Positions 5,801 to 13,243 of a stretch of DNA of 21,710 bases are shown piece after piece. The stretch comes from CAYHDN01 sp964355425 (GTDB taxonomy: Bacteria; Patescibacteriota; UBA1384; XYA2-FULL-43-10; CAINNR01). The notes under the pieces are model-generated. The model had not been told where the DNA came from. It saw only the letters and a program-made list of their open reading frames with translations, and searched no databases. Every line of letters starts with the position of its first letter. Positions within the stretch are counted from its first letter, which is position 1. The DNA is taken from positions 1 to 21,710 of the forward strand of contig CAYHDN010000007.1 in the NCBI GenBank assembly GCA_964355425.1, read 5' to 3'. The position numbers and the translations under genes are program-made.

Positions 5801-6115
5801 ATGACAATAAAGAGTTTTTTGTTACTGCGAGACAAGATTTATTTAATTGTTTTGATGTTCGCGGCTTTGGTTTCACTAACCGCTTTTTATCTGTTTTATC
5901 AATACATTGTTAAAAGCGGCGGGGTTTGGTTGACACCAACTTTCATTCCAATTTACATTTATGCTGTAGTTATCTTTGTTCTTAATTTTATTTTAAGCGT
6001 CGCTTGTTATAAGCGGGACAAATTTTTATCTTATGCAGCAAATGGTGCGACGATTGCAATAAATATTATCTTGCTGACGGCTATGTTATTAAACGTAATA
6101 AATCCAAATGGATAA
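5801..6115 (+). CDS. small three-helix membrane protein of a glycosyltransferase operon
   Basis: A 104-residue protein with three hydrophobic segments (about 14-36, 47-67 and 78-100) and no catalytic motif. The stop overlaps the start of the next gene by 8 bp, so it is translationally coupled to the CESA-like glycosyltransferase and may be its membrane partner. There is no ribosome site directly upstream; the predicted transcript leader is only about 20 nt. Family not recognised. Confidence 0.7.
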   Translation: MTIKSFLLLRDKIYLIVLMFAALVSLTAFYLFYQYIVKSGGVWLTPTFIPIYIYAVVIFVLNFILSVACYKRDKFLSYAANGATIAINIILLTAMLLNVINPNG

Positions 6116-7607
6116 AACTCACGGACTTGAAAGATTTTTTGAAATCTTGCCCGGCGCAGTCGCTTGGACAGCGATGCTATTGCTTTTAGCTCTGTCAATT
6201 TTCGCTCCGACAGCTCTAGCGATTCTGATGATTTTTTATGTCGTATTCTGGCTTCTTAGGATATTTTTTATGTCCTATCGCTTAATTTTGGGCTATATTT
6301 ATCACCGCCGGGAAATGGCTCTTGATTGGCTAGAACTTCTTAAAAAATTACCGCCGGAAGATGAATGGAGAAAGATTTATCATGTCGTATTAGTTCCGAC
6401 CTACAAGGAAGATATTGAAATTATTCGAACCTCGATTGATTCAGTTTACAATTCCTCCTACTCTAAGGATCGGATCATTTATATTTTGGGTTTCGAGGAG
6501 CGAGACAGAGAACGAGCGAAGGAGTATGAGAAGATACTAAAAGCTGAAAACAAGGGTAAATTTCTCAATTTTATTACTACAATGCATCCGGACAATCTGC
6601 CGGATGAGATAAAAGGCAAGGGACCAAATATTACTTATGCGATGAAAACCGCCTTGCCGATAATTGATGAGCTGGGTCTTCCTCATGAGAATGTTTTAGT
6701 CACAAATATGGACACCGATAATATTATGGACAAAAAATATCTCTCATGCCTGACCTATAAATATCTGACAACCCCAGATCCGATGCACAAAAGCTTTCAG
6801 CCGCTACCGATGTATTTTAATAATATTTGGGATGTGCCGATGCCGATGCGTTTAATTGCCATGGGATCGTCTTTTTGGCAAATGATAGTCGCTTCTAGAA
6901 CTTCAAGGCTGCGAAATTTCTCTGCTCATACCCAAAGCCTTGATGCGCTTGTAGCAACCGACTTTTGGTCAAAAACGACGATTGTTGAAGATGGCCATCA
7001 ATTTTGGCGGTCCTATTTTGTTTTTCATGGTAATCACCAAGTAGTGCCAATTTTTGTTCCGATTTACCAAGACGCCATTCTTGGAGAAACAATTTTTCTC
7101 ACCATAAAGGAACAATACTTACAGAAAAAACGTTGGTCATGGGGCGTTTCCGATATTCCTTATGTATTTTTTCATGGTTTAAAGGACAAGCAAATTTATT
7201 GGTTTGATCGCTTGGCAAATGCCTTGATCCTTTTTGAAGCCCATTTTAGCTGGTCGACTGGCTCACTGATTCTTGCCTTATTTTCTTGGGTTCCATTGGT
7301 CTTTAATTCGGAGTTTAGGGACACGGTCATGGCCTTTAATTTTAAGCAAATTTATACTACTATTGTAATGATAGCCTACATAGGCATGATCGTTACATTA
7401 GTTATTTCAACGCTTTTAATACTTCCGCGAAGGAAAAGCCGAGCGTCTAACTGGCGGATCATTTTTGACTGGATTCTGACTCCGTTTGTTTTACCTATCA
7501 CCAATATTTTGTTTTCTTCAATTCCGGCGTTTGACTCGCAAACACGGTTAATGCTGGGGATAAAACCGAAAGTTTTTAGAGTGACAATCAAAGTAAGAAA
7601 AAGTTAG
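6108..7607 (+). CDS. membrane-bound GT2 glycosyltransferase, cellulose-synthase-like
   Basis: A 499-residue processive-type GT-A enzyme in the membrane. Two N-terminal helices (about 20-57) precede a cytosolic catalytic domain with PTYKED (97-102), the metal-binding DTD (202-204), the catalytic-base motif VEDGHQFW (293-300, Glu-Asp), and QKKRW (339-343), the QxxRW acceptor-binding motif of cellulose and hyaluronan synthase-type enzymes. Three C-terminal helices follow (about 370-395, 415-440 and 455-480). The motif set supports polymer or repeated-sugar transfer from a nucleotide sugar. The product is unknown. It is the second gene of the operon starting at 5801, and the next start lies 18 bp beyond its stop. 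Confidence 0.85.
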   Translation: MDKTHGLERFFEILPGAVAWTAMLLLLALSIFAPTALAILMIFYVVFWLLRIFFMSYRLILGYIYHRREMALDWLELLKKLPPEDEWRKIYHVVLVPTYKEDIEIIRTSIDSVYNSSYSKDRIIYILGFEERDRERAKEYEKILKAENKGKFLNFITTMHPDNLPDEIKGKGPNITYAMKTALPIIDELGLPHENVLVTNMDTDNIMDKKYLSCLTYKYLTTPDPMHKSFQPLPMYFNNIWDVPMPMRLIAMGSSFWQMIVASRTSRLRNFSAHTQSLDALVATDFWSKTTIVEDGHQFWRSYFVFHGNHQVVPIFVPIYQDAILGETIFLTIKEQYLQKKRWSWGVSDIPYVFFHGLKDKQIYWFDRLANALILFEAHFSWSTGSLILALFSWVPLVFNSEFRDTVMAFNFKQIYTTIVMIAYIGMIVTLVISTLLILPRRKSRASNWRIIFDWILTPFVLPITNILFSSIPAFDSQTRLMLGIKPKVFRVTIKVRKS

Positions 7608-7625
7608 TTGAGGATTGGGAGGGGC

Positions 7626-9890
7626 ATGAAAAAAATTGGTGCTTTGTGGCAATTTATTAAGTTTGCACTTGTTGGTGTTTCCAATACAATTGTTGATTGG
7701 TCGGTCTTTTATCTGTTAATTTATTTAGTTATTCCTGATGGCAAGCTTACTGCCAAAGCGATCTCTTTTGTAGTTGCGGCAACGAACAGTTTTATTCTCA
7801 ATAGTATCTGGACTTTTCGTCAGGAATTTTACAGCGGTATGAAAGATAAAAACCTCAAGTTTTATCGGATTGCAAATTATTTCATTCGTTTTTTCGTCGT
7901 CAGTTTAGTCGGATTTGCAATTAACTACTTTACCTTTAAGTGGATATTTTCCTATGTAACTTCGTCATCGTTTGAGAGTTATTCAAATATTGTTAGTTTA
8001 TTTTGTGCTTCCGGCGCTGCTTTGGTCTGGAACTTTATCATTAACAAATTTTGGACTTATAAAAAGGGCACTGAAGAAACTTTATCCAAAGAGAAGCAAG
8101 AACAAAAGACCACCACTTTCAAATATAATTTGGCTGCTGCCGGACTTCTGATTGTAATGGCCGCGATTTCCTTAGCTGTTATGAAAGGGGATTCAGCCAT
8201 TGTTGATGAAATTGCTCACATTCCGGCCGGATATTCTTATTTAAAATATCATGACTATCGCTTAAATCCCGAGCATCCGCCACTGGCTAAAGCGCTTGCG
8301 GGTTTGCCTCTGCAATTCTTGCACTTGAACGAACCAAAATATGATTCCAATTGGAGTAATATTGATCAATGGGAAAACGGTTGGTATTTTCTTTATCGCT
8401 CTGGCAACAATCCCGACGAGATCCTTTTTTGGTCGCGAATATCGATGATTTTCTTGGCACTACTGTTTGGAATTTTGCTTTATAAATGGGCGGTGGAAGC
8501 GTTAGGCCGCAAAGCTGGGCTCTTCGTTCTTTTTTTATATGCCTTCACTCCGGAGATTTTAGCCCATGGTCATTTAGTAACCACCGACGTGGCAGCTGCT
8601 TTTGGATTTACCTTATCAATATATACTTTTAATAAATTCCTGCAGAAAAAAACCTGGAAGTATTTGCTTTTTGCCGGACTGGCCTTTGGTGTCGCTCAAC
8701 TACTAAAATTTTCTGCCTTTTTATTATTTGCAATCTTTTTGATACTGATATTTATCAAGGCCTGTTTTGACAAAAAAGCCGGAACCAATACCTATCCAAA
8801 AGCACTCTGGAGCTATTTCAAATCATATCTTTTGATTTCGCTGATATCCATTATTGTCGTTTGGATAGTATATATCCCAATGGTTTGGAACACTCCGGTT
8901 GATATTGAAAAAATGGTAATTGCCAAAAATTTAACACTTGATCCAAGAACGCAGATTTTGCGCGATTTTTTAGGAAGTCTTGCCGGCAATCCGATCACCC
9001 GGGCAATCGGCCATTATCTTTTGGGCGTGATGCTGGTTTTCGGCCGAGTCGCCGGCGGCAACTCAACCTTCATTCTCGGGCACTTTTCCGACAAAGCAAT
9101 CCCTTGGTTTTTCCCGGTTGCCTGGCTTTTGAAGACTCCGGCTACAATTTTGGTCCTTTTCTTTTTCTCTTTGAGTTTTTTGATTATTCGAAAGATACGC
9201 AACCGTAGCGAGGCCTGGTTTTTGTGGCTGCTCTTTGTTCCATTCGCAATATATTGGGCAATCAGTGTTAAAGGATCGCTAAATATTGGTACCAGACATC
9301 TTCTACCGACTTTGCCGTTCCTTTATCTTTTCATCGGCTTGATGATGAAAGAGATTATCGAAAGCAAAAAATTAGCTGCCAACATTGCCGTTATCGTCAT
9401 TATCTTTTCACTGGCTGTCCCAATTCTGGCCAACTATCCAAATTATCTCGGATATTTTAATATCTTTACAACCGGCCAGAATAAGTATAATTTAATGGTA
9501 GATTCTTCGCTTGATTGGGGGCAAGATTTGAAGAGGCTGACAGAATTTGTCAAAGAAAATGATATTAAAAATCTAAAAATTGACTACTTTGGCGGCGGAT
9601 TGCCAAGCCATTATCTGCCCGAAGCTACGAGTTGGCGATCGGGCTATGGCCCGACCAGCGGCTGGATAGCAATTTCCGCCACCTTTTATCAGATGTCAAA
9701 AATGCATGGCAAGTCGGAGGGCAAGTGGTCATACGATTGGCTTGACCGATACAAGCCGACCAAAGTTGTCGGCGCTAGCATTCTACTGTTTTATATTCCG
9801 CCAGAATCATTGGCCCAAAATCCCCCGGAGTCTCCGTATCCGATTACAAAATATGATCAGATAGAAAGTCCGGCAAACAATCAGCTTTAA
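7626..9890 (+). CDS. GtrA-like domain fused to PMT/ArnT-type GT-C glycosyltransferase
   Basis: A 754-residue polytopic protein. Residues ~8-145 are a GtrA-like domain: four helices with KFALVGVSNTIVDW and the repeated-type NSFILNSIWTF / WNFIINKFWTY. Such domains are linked to flipping or handling of polyprenyl-phosphate sugars. After a charged linker (148-165) comes a GT39/GT83-type GT-C domain. Its first extracytoplasmic loop carries the acidic pair VDEIAHIPAGY (Asp194-Glu195) and NPEHPPLAK (214-222), which are hallmarks of protein mannosyltransferase-like enzymes that use lipid-linked sugars. I start at the ATG at 7626 because GGGAGGGG lies directly upstream; the frame is open from TTG 7608. 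The fusion suggests flipping and transfer in one chain. Acceptor unknown. Confidence 0.85.
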   Translation: MKKIGALWQFIKFALVGVSNTIVDWSVFYLLIYLVIPDGKLTAKAISFVVAATNSFILNSIWTFRQEFYSGMKDKNLKFYRIANYFIRFFVVSLVGFAINYFTFKWIFSYVTSSSFESYSNIVSLFCASGAALVWNFIINKFWTYKKGTEETLSKEKQEQKTTTFKYNLAAAGLLIVMAAISLAVMKGDSAIVDEIAHIPAGYSYLKYHDYRLNPEHPPLAKALAGLPLQFLHLNEPKYDSNWSNIDQWENGWYFLYRSGNNPDEILFWSRISMIFLALLFGILLYKWAVEALGRKAGLFVLFLYAFTPEILAHGHLVTTDVAAAFGFTLSIYTFNKFLQKKTWKYLLFAGLAFGVAQLLKFSAFLLFAIFLILIFIKACFDKKAGTNTYPKALWSYFKSYLLISLISIIVVWIVYIPMVWNTPVDIEKMVIAKNLTLDPRTQILRDFLGSLAGNPITRAIGHYLLGVMLVFGRVAGGNSTFILGHFSDKAIPWFFPVAWLLKTPATILVLFFFSLSFLIIRKIRNRSEAWFLWLLFVPFAIYWAISVKGSLNIGTRHLLPTLPFLYLFIGLMMKEIIESKKLAANIAVIVIIFSLAVPILANYPNYLGYFNIFTTGQNKYNLMVDSSLDWGQDLKRLTEFVKENDIKNLKIDYFGGGLPSHYLPEATSWRSGYGPTSGWIAISATFYQMSKMHGKSEGKWSYDWLDRYKPTKVVGASILLFYIPPESLAQNPPESPYPITKYDQIESPANNQL

Positions 9891-9893
9891 ATT

Positions 9894-10622
9894 ATGAGCG
9901 AAAAACCACATTTATCAATAGTCGTTCCGGCATATAAAGAGGAAAAACGAATTCATAAAATTTTGGATGCGGTTATTGATTATGAAAAAGATCATGATTT
10001 TTTAGTTGAAGTTGTGGTGGTCGTTGACGGCCATATGGACAACACTGCCGAAGCCGCTGGAAAATACAAGGAACGAATTCCTGGTTTGAAGATCATTGAC
10101 CGCAAAGAAAACAAGGGCAAGGGCTTTACTGTCCATCAGGGGATGTTAGAGGCCGAGGGAAAATATATTATTTTTGTTGACGCTGATAATGCGACGCCGA
10201 TCGAGCAGGTTGATAAACTGCTCAAGTTTGCTCCTGATTATCCGGTAGTAATTGGTTCGCGCTATGTTGATGGTGGCCGATTGGCTATTCCCCAAAGCTT
10301 GTTTCGCAAACTTGGCGGCCGGATGCTAAACTTGTTCATTAGGATATTAGCCGTGCCAAAAATTGCTGATACCCAGTGTGGGTTCAAGCTTTTCCAGCAT
10401 GATGCGGCCAAAGAAATCTTTAAGCGAATGACTTTTGATCGCTGGTCGTTTGATATTGAGGTTTTGGCGATTGCCAGATTTCACAAAATGAGAATTAAAG
10501 AAGTTGGAATTACTTGGTATAACGATCCGCATTCGTTAGTTAATCCAATAAAAGATGGTTTGCGGATGGTGCGCGACTCTTGGACGGTTCGAAAAAATTT
10601 AAAAAAGGGAATCTACAGGTAA
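9894..10622 (+). CDS. polyprenyl-phosphate glycosyltransferase (GT2, ALG5/DPM1-like)
   Basis: A 242-residue soluble GT-A enzyme lacking transmembrane helices. Motifs: VPAYKEE (11-17), the nucleotide-binding VVDGHMDNT (43-51), KENKGKGFTVHQGM (71-84), the metal-binding DAD (96-98), GSRYVDGGR and ADTQCGFKLF. The last is typical of dolichyl-phosphate glucose/mannose synthases. It would load a sugar onto polyprenyl phosphate at the cytoplasmic face, making the donor for the GtrA-GT-C fusion encoded 4 bp upstream. Glucose versus mannose cannot be decided. It is the last gene of the 5801-10622 operon; no intrinsic terminator on the plus strand is visible after it. Confidence 0.88.
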   Translation: MSEKPHLSIVVPAYKEEKRIHKILDAVIDYEKDHDFLVEVVVVVDGHMDNTAEAAGKYKERIPGLKIIDRKENKGKGFTVHQGMLEAEGKYIIFVDADNATPIEQVDKLLKFAPDYPVVIGSRYVDGGRLAIPQSLFRKLGGRMLNLFIRILAVPKIADTQCGFKLFQHDAAKEIFKRMTFDRWSFDIEVLAIARFHKMRIKEVGITWYNDPHSLVNPIKDGLRMVRDSWTVRKNLKKGIYR

Positions 10623-10683
10623 ATTATTCCAGCTTATCGGTGCATCTATTTTATCCTAAATATTAGCTTAATAAAAACAACGA

Positions 10684-10706
10684 GGGCGCGACACATTGTC
10701 GCGCCC
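10684..10706 (-). terminator. intrinsic terminator of the GC-rich gene
   Basis: A perfect 10-bp GC-rich stem (GGGCGCGACA / TGTCGCGCCC) with a 3-nt loop. On the minus strand it is followed by TCGTTGTTTTTATT. It lies 28 bp past the stop of the 10735-11604 gene. The plus side has no T-tract, so it acts on the minus strand only. Confidence 0.8.
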
Positions 10707-10734
10707 CGATCCAGATCTCCTCCTTAGTGATGCC

Positions 10735-11604
10735 CTAGCCGGGCTGGCCGGGCCTGGCGTAGTGGCGTCTGCGCACCGGCGGCTTGGCCACCTCCTTGTC
10801 GCGCTGGTCTTGGTGCTGGTCAACTGGCTGGACACCGATTGCTTCATGGGTGAAACCAGTCGGCCGTTGGCCCTCATGGACGACGATTGGCCGCAGGCTC
10901 TTGAAGCTAACAACCATGCCGGGGGTCAGAAAACGGCGAGCCCCATTGGGCGCGATGATCTGCGACCAGTGGACTCGGACTTTCTTGTGCGTGTTGGTTA
11001 TGATCATGCCCAGTTGCTGGGCATGATTCCACCACTTGGTGACACTAGTACTCCCAGTGAGGGCATTGGTGGGAATGTTGTCCTCCTTAGGCGGCGTGGC
11101 CTCAGTCGGTAACTTCTCGCCCCTCAACAGGTTCTCGAGGGTGGCCACCAACTGCGGCCACTTCTCGGCGAACTGCGGGCACAAGAATTTGTCTTCAATC
11201 AGCCCGCAAGAGACGCTGTATGACTGCTGGCATGTAAGCCAGAATTTACCGCTCTGAGAGTTGAGCGCGACTTCCCACATTTCGACCGTGCCGTTGCTGA
11301 GGTACCTCAACACTCTCACATGGTTCTCGGGGTAGCGGGTGCAAGCGACTTTGCTGACGCCTGCCTCCCAGATGTGGATGCTGGTAACGTAGTCGCTCGA
11401 GGTCTCACTGGGCTTACGGACGACAATATTCTTTTTGCCGTCCACCTCGATCAACCAGATGTTCGATTCCGTCGGAGCGATGAAGAGTTTCACTGAGTAA
11501 CCGGCTTCGAGGTAGCCGATCTCGCCGTCTTGACCGATGACCATCTCCTCCCCTTCACCATTAACCAGGCGCAACGTGATTCCAGGTCCTGCCAACTTAT
11601 ACAT
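10735..11604 (-). CDS. GC-rich gene; unknown N-terminus and cold-shock-like C-terminal domain
   Basis: A 289-residue protein whose DNA is strikingly GC-rich with GC-ending codons, unlike the AT-rich genes on both sides, so recent acquisition is likely. Residues 1-150 are beta-rich and unrecognised (four Cys between 88 and 142). Residues ~151-186 are a linker. Residues ~187-262 resemble a cold-shock/S1-like OB fold (VTKWWNH...GMIITN, VRVHWSQI, LTPGMVVSF, EAIGVQPV), a pattern typical of nucleic-acid binding. The last 28 residues are basic and Pro/Gln-rich (KPPVRRRHYARPGQPG), consistent with an RNA-binding tail. I choose ATG 11604; a GTG three codons upstream (11613) is possible. It is a single-gene unit with its own promoter and terminator. 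Function unknown. Confidence 0.65.
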   Translation of the reverse strand: MYKLAGPGITLRLVNGEGEEMVIGQDGEIGYLEAGYSVKLFIAPTESNIWLIEVDGKKNIVVRKPSETSSDYVTSIHIWEAGVSKVACTRYPENHVRVLRYLSNGTVEMWEVALNSQSGKFWLTCQQSYSVSCGLIEDKFLCPQFAEKWPQLVATLENLLRGEKLPTEATPPKEDNIPTNALTGSTSVTKWWNHAQQLGMIITNTHKKVRVHWSQIIAPNGARRFLTPGMVVSFKSLRPIVVHEGQRPTGFTHEAIGVQPVDQHQDQRDKEVAKPPVRRRHYARPGQPG

Positions 11605-11657
11605 GGCCAACACCCTTTCTAGGTGTCAGAGTGGTACGGCAACACTACTGTGCTGAC

Positions 11658-11686
11658 ATTGTATCATATCTACGCTCGTTTGTCAA
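11658..11686 (-). promoter_or_regulatory. near-consensus sigma70 promoter for the GC-rich gene
   Basis: Minus strand: -35 TTGACA (11681-11686), 17-bp spacer, -10 TACAAT (11658-11663). One mismatch from full consensus. It gives a leader of about 45-50 nt before the ATG at 11604 and is divergent from the tRNA-Pro promoter. Confidence 0.8.
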
Positions 11687-11706
11687 GGGTTTTGTTGATT
11701 TTTAGC

Positions 11707-11735
11707 TTGACGCCAGCTTGGGCGTGCTGTATGAT
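11707..11735 (+). promoter_or_regulatory. promoter of tRNA-Pro
   Basis: -35 TTGACG (11707-11712), 17-bp spacer, -10 TATGAT (11730-11735), 32 bp upstream of the mature tRNA 5' end. Confidence 0.75.
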
Positions 11736-11767
11736 AAAATCAGCATTTTAAGCACAAATCACGCTCG

Positions 11768-11844
11768 CGGGGATTGGCTCAGTCCGGTAGAGCGCTCGCT
11801 TTGGGAGCGAGAGGTCACCCGTTCGAATCGGGTATCCCCGACCA
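11768..11844 (+). tRNA. tRNA-Pro (anticodon TGG)
   Basis: Acceptor CGGGGAT/ATCCCCG, D-arm GCTC...GAGC, anticodon stem CTCGC/GCGAG with loop TTTGGGA (anticodon TGG), T-arm ACCCG-TTCGAAT-CGGGT, discriminator A and encoded CCA. It begins with C, as bacterial tRNA-Pro does. A terminator follows directly. Confidence 0.96.
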
Positions 11845-11878
11845 ACAAAAAAACGGAATTTTTTTCCGGTTTTTTGTT
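11844..11878 (+). terminator. intrinsic terminator of tRNA-Pro
   Basis: Arms 11844-11858 and 11864-11878 pair over 15 bp with one mismatch around a T5 loop (core CGGAA/TTCCG). The arm itself contributes the T6 run. It starts at the last base of the encoded CCA. Confidence 0.75.
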
Positions 11879-11925
11879 AACTGACACAAAATGTCATTAA
11901 AATATTACTATTAAAAACCCTCTGG

Positions 11926-11941
11926 CGACCCCGCGGGGTCG
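11926..11941 (-). terminator. possible weak terminator after the Ig-like operon
   Basis: A 16-bp GC palindrome (CGACCCCGCGGGGTCG) lies 20 bp past the stop of the 11961-12710 gene. On the minus strand T5 follows 8 nt later. The spacing is not ideal, so it may be a protein site or only a partial terminator. Confidence 0.35.
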
Positions 11942-11960
11942 GATTTTCAAGGTGGTTAAT

Positions 11961-12710
11961 CTACTTCATTTTTCTGACATAAAATAGGTAGCCCCTCCAT
12001 CTTTTGGCCAGTAAATTACAACCGCCGCTTTTTATTTTTGAAAATTCGGACTGCGGAACAACCCGAACTATATTTATTTTCGGAATTTCAATAGAGTGCC
12101 AATTGCTTTTAAAGTCAAAAAAGAAATATCCCGACTTGTCAGAAGCGATCAAAGTTTCTGTTTTAGATTTTATATTTTCGATCTTTATTTTGAGATTTGC
12201 AATTGGTTGCCCGTCTAAATCCAAAAAACGATGGCGTTTTTTCGACAAAACGAAAAACCAGAATAAAAGAAAGGCCGCTCCGGTCAATATCAAAAAAAGT
12301 ATTATAATTTGGTAGATTGCAAAGACAGATATTTGGAAAAATATTGTATTGCCTGATACCAATGATGAGCTTATTTGATAAATGCCCGGTAGCCAACCAA
12401 CAATTTTATATTTTATCAATCCTTGGTCATCGGAAATCAGCTCGGTTGAAGAAATTTTTTTCCCGGCTTTTGTAATATTAATCAAGACTTTCTGATTTGG
12501 AACCGCGTTGCCAGACAGATCGACAACTTTAGCGACAATCTCTTTTGTCAAGCCCTTTTCCATTATAATTATACTTTCAGAAATGGGAATCAGCTTAATT
12601 GTGCCGCTCTTTGGCTCCAATGGAACCATGGTCGCCGCTTTTACCCCGGAGATTATAGAAAATGAGAAGATTAAAGAAATAATTAAGAAAATCTTTTTTC
12701 TAATTTCCAT
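11961..12710 (-). CDS. exported Ig-like-domain membrane protein
   Basis: A 249-residue protein. There is an N-terminal signal or anchor (about 5-25, ending near VKAA). An extracellular beta domain (~30-125) follows, with TKEIVAKVVDLSGNAVPNQKVLINI and ISDDQGLIKYKIVG, the pattern of bacterial Ig-like group 1 and related domains. Next is a strong helix (~130-154), then KKRHR. The C-terminal part (~158-249) contains FLDLDGQPIANLKIKIEN and SDKSGYFFFDF, resembling a carboxypeptidase-regulatory-like beta fold. By the positive-inside rule this second beta domain would be cytoplasmic, which is unusual. It is the last gene of the 14118-11961 operon and its start overlaps the preceding gene by 11 bp. 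Role probably structural or adaptor at the cell surface; not known. Confidence 0.65.
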   Translation of the reverse strand: MEIRKKIFLIISLIFSFSIISGVKAATMVPLEPKSGTIKLIPISESIIIMEKGLTKEIVAKVVDLSGNAVPNQKVLINITKAGKKISSTELISDDQGLIKYKIVGWLPGIYQISSSLVSGNTIFFQISVFAIYQIIILFLILTGAAFLLFWFFVLSKKRHRFLDLDGQPIANLKIKIENIKSKTETLIASDKSGYFFFDFKSNWHSIEIPKINIVRVVPQSEFSKIKSGGCNLLAKRWRGYLFYVRKMK

Positions 12711-13083
12711 TTGTCCTCACATTTTTTCGAACAAGTAAAAATACAAGCAGCCCAAGCAGGGAAAAAATAGAGATTTCAACAATAACCGACATTCGATTTA
12801 TCGGAATCTTCAGTAAAAAGTTTGAATAAAATTCAACTAAAGGAACAGAAACAACTGAAAGAGCGACAGATAAGACTAAGCGTAAAAGCGGGTTAATTTT
12901 TCTCGGAAAAAAAACTTTACTCCAAATATAGCCGGGCAAAAACATTAGTAAAAAAAAACTTGTAAAAAGTGCCAACGTTTGCAAAAAACCAATTTTTGTT
13001 GAGAGCGGGATAAAAACTGCCAAAAAAGTGATCAGAACAATTGCCCCAAAAAAATATTTATCTTTTCTGAAATCATTTTTCAT
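12700..13083 (-). CDS. four-helix membrane protein, DUF1616-like
   Basis: A 127-residue protein with four hydrophobic segments (about 10-29, 33-53, 64-88 and 97-118). The stretch FLLMFLPGYIWSKVFFPRK followed by LLRLVLSVALSVVSVPLVEF resembles the start of DUF1616-type membrane proteins (PGY motif, then a helix rich in Leu/Ser). That is a resemblance only. Its start overlaps the stop of the 56-residue gene by 11 bp, and its end overlaps the next gene by 11 bp, so the operon is translationally coupled. Function unknown. Confidence 0.6.
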   Translation of the reverse strand: MKNDFRKDKYFFGAIVLITFLAVFIPLSTKIGFLQTLALFTSFFLLMFLPGYIWSKVFFPRKINPLLRLVLSVALSVVSVPLVEFYSNFLLKIPINRMSVIVEISIFSLLGLLVFLLVRKNVRTNGN

Positions 13084-13243
13084 TTAACGGTTCAATTAAA
13101 CAAAGCAAAATAATTATGGCTGAAAGCAGTGTTGCAAAAAAAGTAAAATTGAGAGGAATTTTAATAAAAGCATCCGGAGCGATTGTCAGCAGGGCGAAAA
13201 ATACCCAGATAAAGATAGTAAGATAAATTGCTGTTTTTTTCAT
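13073..13243 (-). CDS. 56-residue two-helix membrane protein
   Basis: A short gene easily missed: MKKTAIYLTIFIWVFFALLT, then an APDAFIKIPLNF loop, then a second helix and EPLNEK at the end. The ATG (13243-13241) shares its A with the TGA of the upstream gene (a TGATG junction), and its own TGA at 13075-13073 lies within the start of the 127-residue gene. The two perfect overlaps and the clean helix-loop-helix argue that it is real. Function unknown. Confidence 0.65.
   Translation of the reverse strand: MKKTAIYLTIFIWVFFALLTIAPDAFIKIPLNFTFFATLLSAIIILLCLIEPLNEK

Noticed and set aside
10696..11257. Plus-strand ORFs opposite the GC-rich gene
   Set aside because: Long open frames arise from the GC-rich composition; the promoter, terminator and recognisable domain all support the minus strand.
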